Below the pieces are notes generated by a model. That model worked only from the letters and a program-made list of their open reading frames with translations, made no database searches and was not told the origin of the DNA. 64,000 nt of DNA from assembly GCF_900106955.1 (NCBI RefSeq), contig NZ_FNNI01000001.1, forward strand, positions 62,001 to 126,000, in the 5' to 3' direction. The DNA comes from Aidingimonas halophila. GTDB taxonomy: Bacteria > Pseudomonadota > Gammaproteobacteria > Pseudomonadales > Halomonadaceae. Both the position numbers and the translations under genes were made by a program. Positions 57,878-64,000 of this stretch are shown piece by piece; the first letter of the stretch is position 1; each line of letters begins with the position of its first letter.

Positions 57878-58831
57878 TTATTCCTCGGTATCCGGGCGTG
57901 CCAATGACAAGGCCGTTTCCAGACTCTCCGGATCATTGACCGCCGCCCCTTTACTTTGCCGCACAATACGCTTATTGAGGCCAGTCAACACTTTTCCGGG
58001 ACCACACTCGACGAATGTCGTTGCCCCCATATCGGCCATTGCCTCGACACATTCAGTCCAGCGCACGGGACGATACAATTGTTCGATCAACTTCTCCTGG
58101 AGTGTGAGGGTGTCGCCATGCGCCTGCGCATCGGCATTCTGCACGACCGTGTAACGCGGCGGGCGAAGTGTCAACTCATCCATGGCGGCAGCCAGACGCT
58201 CCGCTGCCGGCTTCATGAGATCACAATGAGAGGGAACCGATACCGGTAATGGCAACGCCCGTTTGGCGCCGGCTTCCTGGCAGTTAGCGATGGCCCGGTC
58301 AACCGCGGCTCTGGCACCGGCTATGACCACCTGCCCCGGCGCATTGTAGTTGACAGCCGCGACGACATCCCCTTGAGCTGCATCGGCACAGGCTTTTTCA
58401 ACCGTCTCATCATCGAGGCCAAGAATTGCAGCCATCGCTCCCTGTCCTTGAGGAACAGCCTCCTGCATGGCTTCACCACGTAGTCTTACCAGACGCACAC
58501 CTTCTGCAAAGGGCAGTACGCCAGCACAAACCATGGCACTGTATTCACCAAGGCTGTGTCCTGCCATCGCCACTGGACGCGGGCCCTCAAGCTCCTGCCA
58601 GACACGCCAGATAGCAACACTGGAACTCAACAGCGCAGGCTGCGTGCATGCCGTCGCATTGAGCACCTCATCGGGGCCCTCCTGCACCACATGCCAAAGG
58701 TCGTAACCCAACGCATCCGACGCCTCTTCAAACGTGGTTCGTACCACACTGTAGCGCTCCGCCAGCTCCCGCATCATGCCGACATGCTGGGAGCCCTGCC
58801 CCGGAAATATGAGGGCCAGGGATTGCGTCAT
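57878..58831 (-). CDS. fabD: Malonyl-CoA-ACP transacylase
   Basis: Loads malonyl groups onto ACP. LIFPGQGSQHVGM at the N-terminus, nucleophile Ser93 in GHSLGEYSA, and His in PVSVPSHCDLM. ATG at 58831 with AAGGTG upstream is better than the in-frame GTG at 58840. 317 residues. Follows plsX by 12 bp. Confidence 0.95.
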   Translation of the reverse strand: MTQSLALIFPGQGSQHVGMMRELAERYSVVRTTFEEASDALGYDLWHVVQEGPDEVLNATACTQPALLSSSVAIWRVWQELEGPRPVAMAGHSLGEYSAMVCAGVLPFAEGVRLVRLRGEAMQEAVPQGQGAMAAILGLDDETVEKACADAAQGDVVAAVNYNAPGQVVIAGARAAVDRAIANCQEAGAKRALPLPVSVPSHCDLMKPAAERLAAAMDELTLRPPRYTVVQNADAQAHGDTLTLQEKLIEQLYRPVRWTECVEAMADMGATTFVECGPGKVLTGLNKRIVRQSKGAAVNDPESLETALSLARPDTEE

Positions 58832-58843
58832 GACATTCACCTT

Positions 58844-59905
58844 TTACGTAACATCTTCATTTTGATCGTCTGCGATCGGTGGCGTCGCAGCTCGCATCAT
58901 CCCCAATTCTCGATCGAGATGACGGGGTAATGACTGATCGACTTCCTGCAGAGCTCGTGAAATGGCAAAGGCGAACCCCCTGGCATCGGCTCCACCATGG
59001 CTCTTGATGACGATCCCGCGAAGGCCCAGCAAGCTGGCGCCGTTATAACGCACTGGATCAAGACCGTTTTTCAGGCGTTTCAGTGCCGGGCGAGCCAACA
59101 ATCCGACCAAACGACTTCCCCAATGCGCCTCAAACGTCTGCTGTACACGCTCGCCCAACATGCGAGCCAGACCTTCACTGGCCTTGAGCACCGCATTGCC
59201 GACGAAACCATCGCAAACCACAACGTCGACACCGCCGGAATAGAGGCCATCCCCTTCCACGAAACCACGATAGTCCATACTGGGTAGAGACCGCATTATC
59301 CTGTCGGCCGTGCGTACGCTGCGACTCCCCTTGGTTCCCTCAATGCCGACATTGAGCAAGGCGACACGCGGGGCCGGCAACCCATCAATCCGCTTGGCCA
59401 TGACACTTCCCATCATGGCGAAATCCACCAAGCGTTCGGCGCCGACCTCGACATTGGCTCCCAGATCCAGCAGGTAACAACGTCCACCCGTACGCGTCGG
59501 TATGGCGGTACATATCGCAGGGCGGGGAATGCCCCCCACCGTCCCGAGTTCTCGACGTGACAGTGCCATCAATGCACCGGTGTTGCCGGCACTGATCCCG
59601 GCGTCGGCGTCACTAGTCGCGACACACTGAAGCATGGCCGACATGCTATTACCCTCTACCACGCGCAAGGCGGCAGAGGGTTTCATCGACTGGGGAATGA
59701 CTCGTGGGGCATCGACAACCATCATACGTTCTTCCAGCGCTAGCCGGAAACGCCGTGGCAAGGTCTTGATTTCCGCTTGCAACGCATCCCGAGGACCAAA
59801 TAACCGGACGCTCAGCCCTGAATGCGCCTGCAATGCCAGTGCCGTACCCTGGACGGTGGCTTGGCAGCCCAGATCCCCCCCCATCGCATCAACGGCAACT
59901 TGCAC
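58844..59905 (-). CDS. plsX: Phosphate acyltransferase PlsX
   Basis: Converts acyl-ACP to acyl-phosphate for phospholipid synthesis. DAMGGDLG at the N-terminus, [30 protein letters not shown] and [13 protein letters not shown] are family signatures. GTG start at 59905. 353 residues. Follows rpmF by 32 bp, the standard order. Confidence 0.94.
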   Translation of the reverse strand: MQVAVDAMGGDLGCQATVQGTALALQAHSGLSVRLFGPRDALQAEIKTLPRRFRLALEERMMVVDAPRVIPQSMKPSAALRVVEGNSMSAMLQCVATSDADAGISAGNTGALMALSRRELGTVGGIPRPAICTAIPTRTGGRCYLLDLGANVEVGAERLVDFAMMGSVMAKRIDGLPAPRVALLNVGIEGTKGSRSVRTADRIMRSLPSMDYRGFVEGDGLYSGGVDVVVCDGFVGNAVLKASEGLARMLGERVQQTFEAHWGSRLVGLLARPALKRLKNGLDPVRYNGASLLGLRGIVIKSHGGADARGFAFAISRALQEVDQSLPRHLDRELGMMRAATPPIADDQNEDVT

Positions 59906-59937
59906 CTCGGAACACGCCCCTTGGTGAGAGTCGAAGA

Positions 59938-60108
59938 TCAGGCGTCGACGATCTTGCGTCCCCGGTAGTAGCCATCCGGTGCGACATGATGACGACGATG
60001 GGTCGTGCCGGTTTCCTTGTCTTGAGACAACGTCGGCGCAGTGAGCGCATCGTGACTACGACGCATGTCACGCTTGGAACGGGATTTGCGGTTCTGTTGA
60101 ACAGCCAT
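59938..60108 (-). CDS. rpmF: 50S ribosomal protein L32
   Basis: 56 residues, below usual length cut-offs. Starts [20 protein letters not shown] and ends [11 protein letters not shown], the expected L32 form without zinc-ribbon cysteines. It lies between yceD and plsX as in other gammaproteobacteria. ATG preceded by a GGAG-type site 8-9 nt upstream. Confidence 0.96.
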   Translation of the reverse strand: MAVQQNRKSRSKRDMRRSHDALTAPTLSQDKETGTTHRRHHVAPDGYYRGRKIVDA

Positions 60109-60133
60109 GAGATATCACTCCAGATATGAGTCG

Positions 60134-60667
60134 TTATGAATCAGATTTACCTTTCAGGTGGCGTAACACCTCGAAAGGGTTTTCGGTGGAGGCGTTCGAG
60201 CTCTCGACCTCCGCCCCACTGCTCAGCTGATCGCGCGAGAGACCACAATCAGCTTCATCGTGATAAACCACCTGGGGCAAGCTCAGGATGAGTTCATCCT
60301 CGATCACCTCCAGGAGATTCAGCTGTTCATTCTCCGCCAGCACTGGCTCATGAGTGCTGGGGAGCGCTGCGGCCAGCTCGTCACCGCTGACGATACCCAG
60401 CAGGAAATGATTTTCCACCTGAACCGGCATCGGCTGCAGACAACGACGACACGCCAAACGTAAATCAGCTTTTAACCAACCATCGATGACACGACGCCCC
60501 TGCTCATCAATAAAAAAGTCCAGACGCACCTGGCACTCACCATCCTGGGGCGGCGCATCAAGAGCCAATCGTTCAAGCCGACTCAACGCCAGCAGACCTT
60601 CGACACGTTCATCGTTGGCGGCCAGCCGGTAAGGCTCGACTACTAAGGGCAATCGCTCGGTCAACAT
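60134..60667 (-). CDS. yceD: YceD/DUF177 family protein (23S rRNA accumulation)
   Basis: 177 residues. The family core is present: VRLDFFIDEQGRRVIDGWLKADLRLACRRCLQPMP (the C-x2-C site) and the C-terminal PFEVLRHLK. YceD is linked to 23S rRNA accumulation. ATG at 60667 (MLTERLPLV); the frame extends upstream but into the divergent promoter region. Head of the yceD-rpmF-plsX-fabD run, divergent from maf across about 130 bp. Confidence 0.92.
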   Translation of the reverse strand: MLTERLPLVVEPYRLAANDERVEGLLALSRLERLALDAPPQDGECQVRLDFFIDEQGRRVIDGWLKADLRLACRRCLQPMPVQVENHFLLGIVSGDELAAALPSTHEPVLAENEQLNLLEVIEDELILSLPQVVYHDEADCGLSRDQLSSGAEVESSNASTENPFEVLRHLKGKSDS

Positions 60668-60796
60668 AGGCGCGCAATGATAGGCACTCACCCTCCAACT
60701 GTCAAAACACATGAATCCTGGCTGTACATCGTCTATCCAAACGCGCAGACTCCCGACGAATCACGACCCGTCGCCCCAAGAAACCGGAGACCACTC

Positions 60797-61405
60797 ATGC
60801 CCCGCTTGGTTCTTGCATCCAGTTCACCGTGGCGTCGCCAGCTGCTCGATCGACTGGGCATCGATTATCAATGCGCGGCTCCCGATATCGATGAAACACG
60901 CAAACCCCAGGAGAGCCCTGCCGCTCTCGTGCAGCGTCTCGCACTTTCCAAGGCGGCCCGGCTGGCCGACCAGTTTCCAGCCCACCTCATCATTGGCTCC
61001 GACCAGGTGGCGGTTTTCGATGGAGACATCCTTGGCAAGCCAGGCGATGAAACGACGGCAAAAGCCAATCTGAGGCGATTTTCCGGCCACTCAGTGCTTT
61101 TCATGACGGGCCTGGCACTTCTCGATACGGCGAGCGGCCGGCATTGGCTGACTCACGAAAACTATCGTGTCACTTTCCGCTCGCTGACCGAGCAGGATAT
61201 AGCGACCTATGTCGAACGGGAGCGTCCACTGGACAGCGCCGGTAGTTTTCGCATGGAGGGGCTGGGTATCACCCTGTTCGATAAGCTCGAAGGGGACGAC
61301 CCGAACACACTGGTCGGCCTGCCACTGATACGGCTGTGCCAAATGCTGCGAGAGGCCGGGCTGGATCCGCTGCACCGACATCCGCACGAGGATGCCGGCG
61401 CCTGA
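60797..61405 (+). CDS. yceF: Maf-family nucleotide pyrophosphatase (YceF type, 7-methyl-GTP)
   Basis: Hydrolyses modified NTPs such as m7GTP. Starts LVLASSSPWRRQLLDRLGI, with the SPWR-type motif of YceF, then DIDETRKPQE and IIGSDQVAVFDG. 202 residues from ATG at 60797; the 40 upstream codons in frame are in the shared promoter region and look non-coding. Convergent with sppA. Confidence 0.92.
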   Translation: MPRLVLASSSPWRRQLLDRLGIDYQCAAPDIDETRKPQESPAALVQRLALSKAARLADQFPAHLIIGSDQVAVFDGDILGKPGDETTAKANLRRFSGHSVLFMTGLALLDTASGRHWLTHENYRVTFRSLTEQDIATYVERERPLDSAGSFRMEGLGITLFDKLEGDDPNTLVGLPLIRLCQMLREAGLDPLHRHPHEDAGA

Positions 61406-61416
61406 TCGGCATCGTG

Positions 61417-62493
61417 CTATTCAGCTTGATATCGGATAGGGGAGTCCGTACGCGGCACTCCCAGCCATTCTGCAGCGACTTGCCCAAACCGTCGAGCAAG
61501 CCGGTCGAACGGATCCAGTGACGGCGTGTAATTGCGCCATTGCGGCTCCTCCAAACGCTCACGGGCCAGGCTGTCAAGACTGCCCAGCTCGTCGACCAAC
61601 CCAAGCTCGAGGCCCTGTTCTCCCGTCCATATCAAACCGGAGAACAGGTCGTCATTATCCGCAAGCCGATCCCCACGACCACGCTCGACCGCCTCGATGA
61701 ACTGCTCATGGGTCGTTTCCAGCACGTCCTGCCAGAATACTCGCTGGTTTTCGTCAAGCTCCGAGAAGGGGTCCAGGAACGCCTTGTTTTCACCCGCAGT
61801 GAAAACGCGCCGTTCGATGCCTAGTTGTTCGATGGCCTCATCGAGACCAAAACTCGAATAGATGACCCCGATCGAGCCGACCAGACTGGAAGGCGATGCC
61901 ACGATCTCGTCAGCGGCAGCGGCAATATAATATCCTCCGCTGGCACCGATATCCTCGATAACAGCGATGATCGGTTTATCGCCCTTTTCGCGCAGCCGCA
62001 TGATCTCCTGATAGATACGCTGCGCCTGAACCGGGCTCCCGCCAGGACTATCGATATGCAGCACGACGGCTTCTGCGTCATCGTTCTCCCAGGCTCGCTC
62101 CACGCCGTCAATGATGCGTCTGGCATTGGCAGGAGATTCGGCATCGATGACACCATCAACTTCCACGAGCCCCAGATGCGGTCCCGCCGGCCCTTCCGGC
62201 TGCTGTGCCATGAATACGCCGTAACCGGCCAATGCCAGTGACGCCAGGATCAGCACTGCAAACAGGAAGCGGAAAAACAGTTTCCAACGCCGCGAACGTC
62301 GCTGCTCCTTGAGCACACCATCCATCCAGCGGTCCATCATCGCGAGCTGGGCCAGACGCTGTCGCTCCCTCAATGTTTCCGCGTCATCACTCCCATCGGC
62401 CGATGCCGGCGACGAGTCGGCACTGCCACCCGATGTATCGGGTGGCACCTCGGGTCCCTGTGTCCATTTGTCATCGTGCGATTCATTGCTCAT
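61417..62493 (-). CDS. sppA: Signal peptide peptidase, S49 family (36K type)
   Basis: Inner-membrane serine protease that degrades cleaved signal peptides. A Ser/Asp-rich cytoplasmic N-terminus, one membrane helix (about residues 71-95), and an S49 domain with Ser185 (GASGGYYIA) and likely base Lys237. 358 residues, the short single-domain form as in pseudomonads. Lies 32 bp after the HAD gene, in the rluC-HAD-sppA order. Confidence 0.92.
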   Translation of the reverse strand: MSNESHDDKWTQGPEVPPDTSGGSADSSPASADGSDDAETLRERQRLAQLAMMDRWMDGVLKEQRRSRRWKLFFRFLFAVLILASLALAGYGVFMAQQPEGPAGPHLGLVEVDGVIDAESPANARRIIDGVERAWENDDAEAVVLHIDSPGGSPVQAQRIYQEIMRLREKGDKPIIAVIEDIGASGGYYIAAAADEIVASPSSLVGSIGVIYSSFGLDEAIEQLGIERRVFTAGENKAFLDPFSELDENQRVFWQDVLETTHEQFIEAVERGRGDRLADNDDLFSGLIWTGEQGLELGLVDELGSLDSLARERLEEPQWRNYTPSLDPFDRLARRFGQVAAEWLGVPRTDSPIRYQAE

Positions 62494-62525
62494 GGGTTCT
62501 CACATCCATTCCCTGTCAAACGCGT

Positions 62526-63182
62526 TCAGTCATGCAGCCAATCGACCAGCTCGGAAAACCTGTCGGCACTGAACACCGGTTCATACGCCGCCAGACGTTC
62601 CGGGGCATGGACACCATAGGTGACCGCCACGCGATCCATCCCCACCGCCCGGGCCATCGCCAGATCATATTCGGTATCGCCTACCATCAATGCCTGCTCC
62701 ACATCGACGCCACACTCACTCAAGAGTTCCTCGAGCATCTGTGGATGCGGCTTGGAACGGGTTTCATCGGCGGTGCGACTGGCATGAAACCAGTCACCGC
62801 TGCCGTTTGCCATGAACACACGGTCGAGACCCCGGCGACTTTTGCCGGTCGCTACCGCCAGCTGCAGCCGGGGATTGGCACGCAATCGCGCCACGCCCGT
62901 CTCGACTCCCGGGAAAAACGCCATGGGAATACGGTCGGCCGCCACGAAGCGTTCGGCATAACATTCACGTAACCGCTGGGCCCGCTCGCCCTCGATACCG
63001 GGGCATAACCGTGCAATGGCTTCAGGCAAGCCCAACCCGATGATATCACGCACCTCATCGGCCCCCAGAGGGTCCCAGCCGATATCCTGAGCCGCTGCCT
63101 GCATACAGGCCACAATCCGCGATTCCGAATCCATCAGGGTGCCATCCCAGTCGAAAATCACCAGCTGATACCGCATCGTCAC
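62526..63182 (-). CDS. HAD-superfamily hydrolase (phosphoglycolate phosphatase-like)
   Basis: 218 residues. HAD motif I DWDGTLMDS (Asp11 nucleophile, Asp13), motif II ATGKSRRG, a Lys in SKPHPQM, and motif IV GDTEYDLAMA. Cap domain of C1 type between motifs I and II. Substrate unknown. Regularly found between rluC and sppA in Pseudomonas and relatives. Confidence 0.9.
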   Translation of the reverse strand: MTMRYQLVIFDWDGTLMDSESRIVACMQAAAQDIGWDPLGADEVRDIIGLGLPEAIARLCPGIEGERAQRLRECYAERFVAADRIPMAFFPGVETGVARLRANPRLQLAVATGKSRRGLDRVFMANGSGDWFHASRTADETRSKPHPQMLEELLSECGVDVEQALMVGDTEYDLAMARAVGMDRVAVTYGVHAPERLAAYEPVFSADRFSELVDWLHD

Positions 63183-63191
63183 GACTCCATC

Positions 63192-64000
63192 TCAAGACCA
63201 CTGACGTGCCCGAGCCAGGGCGGCCTGCAGGGTCTCATCCAGCGGTGCCTTGATACTGACCGGACGGCCATTGCGAGGTTCGGGGAATGTCAATGACGCA
63301 GCGTGAAGAAAAAGGCGCGACAACCCCAAACGCTGGGTCAGAAGCTGCTCCTTTCGGTTGCCATACTTGTCGTCACCCAACAAGGGGCAGCCGGCATGTG
63401 CTGCATGGACACGTATCTGATGCGTCCGACCGGTCACGGGCTCCACATCGACCAGAGTCATATCAGGCAGCGCCTCGCGAACGGCAAATCGTGTTCTTGC
63501 GACCTTCCCTTGGGTGTCAACGCGCACACGGCGTTCACCGTTGCCCGCCTCGTAGCGTAACAGCCGAGCACTGACGAACTCGCGTCGTGCCGGCCAGCGT
63601 CCTGCCAGCAGAGCCTGGTAGCGTTTCTCCATGCGGTGCTTCTTGAGTGACTCGTTGAGTGAGAGCAATCCCGTACGGGACTTTGCCAGCAATAAACACC
63701 CCGAGGTGTCACGATCCAGGCGATGCACGAGCTCCAGGAAGTCAAGATCCTCGCGTACCTGGCGAAGCGCTTCGATCAAGCCGATCTTGACACCACTTCC
63801 TCCATGCACGGCCAGGCCGGAAGGCTTGTTGATCACCAACCAGTCGGGCCCTTCCAATAATACGCTTCCCGCCAACAGGTTACGCAGGCTATCACTCACT
63901 TCCTGAACCGCCTCTTCCGGCGCCAGTCGCAAGGGCGGAATCCTCACGACATCGCCCGGAGACAACCGATGGTCTGCCTTGACGCGTTTCTTGTTGACGC
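63192..64000 (-). CDS. rluC: 23S rRNA pseudouridine synthase RluC (5' end outside window)
   Basis: Makes pseudouridine at 955, 2504 and 2580 of 23S rRNA. The frame runs open to the right edge: VNKKRVKADHRLSPGDVVRIPP is the end of the S4 RNA-binding domain. The RluA-type core follows, with catalytic Asp in HRLDRDTSGCLLL and INKPSGLAVHGG. The start codon and first part of the S4 domain are beyond base 64000. The downstream HAD gene starts 9 bp after its stop. Confidence 0.93.
   Translation of the reverse strand, partial: VNKKRVKADHRLSPGDVVRIPPLRLAPEEAVQEVSDSLRNLLAGSVLLEGPDWLVINKPSGLAVHGGSGVKIGLIEALRQVREDLDFLELVHRLDRDTSGCLLLAKSRTGLLSLNESLKKHRMEKRYQALLAGRWPARREFVSARLLRYEAGNGERRVRVDTQGKVARTRFAVREALPDMTLVDVEPVTGRTHQIRVHAAHAGCPLLGDDKYGNRKEQLLTQRLGLSRLFLHAASLTFPEPRNGRPVSIKAPLDETLQAALARARQWS

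Noticed and set aside
61391-61413. GATGCCG / CGGCATC inverted repeat at the maf stop
   Set aside because: A 7-bp stem with no T-run, overlapping coding sequence; too weak to call a terminator.

Overview
The window is chromosomal DNA from a gammaproteobacterium. Gene content and order point to the Halomonadaceae (Halomonas or Chromohalobacter type). The evidence is an algU-mucA-mucB-rseC-mucD envelope-stress operon, a GacS/BarA kinase, a Pseudomonas-like rluC-to-tatD fatty-acid block, divergent etf genes, and acidic proteins such as a TonB with about 50 Glu-Pro units. The genus is inference. I recognised no tRNA, rRNA, prophage, insertion sequence or CRISPR array.

Left part (1-9025): the end of a topoisomerase III gene (topB), a 1-Cys peroxiredoxin, then a metal cassette. 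The cassette is a 47-residue membrane protein translationally coupled to a DUF411 protein, facing a ZntA-type P1B-ATPase whose divergent MerR regulator lies across a textbook 19-bp-spacer promoter. A QseBC/PmrAB-like two-component pair follows. It is divergent from a CBS-domain protein across a PmrA/QseB-type direct repeat.

Middle part (9034-41100): a long minus-strand housekeeping run (ppc, mazG, relA, rlmD, cysM), the plus-strand gacS/barA, then acpS-pdxJ-recO-era-rnc-lepB-lepA and the sigma-E/AlgU operon. Next come a DAHP synthase with a possible attenuator leader, dinG, an rhlB-like helicase, a small basic protein coupled to xthA, and a TonB2-type energy-transduction operon. In that operon a DUF3450 domain is fused to the TtpC proton-channel protein, and TonB carries 300 bp of pure hexanucleotide repeat.

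Right part (41099-64000): etfBA and the ETF:quinone oxidoreductase diverge from a 507-bp spacer with two PsrA-like operator sequences. A two-gene UDP-sugar pair (wbpB, wbpE) stands alone here, away from the rest of its pathway. A four-gene overlapping or closely spaced set follows (sseA, UvrD/Rep-like helicase, DUF1285, tatD). The last block is the conserved run holB-tmk-mltG-pabC-fabF-acpP-fabG-fabD-plsX-rpmF-yceD, with maf divergent, then sppA, a HAD phosphatase and a partial rluC. The pilZ gene that sits between holB and tatD in Pseudomonas is missing.

Most of the window is ordinary core genome. The best leads are the fused DUF3450-TtpC/TonB locus, the coupled micro-membrane protein and DUF411 pair, the etf operators, and the candidate leader upstream of DAHP synthase.
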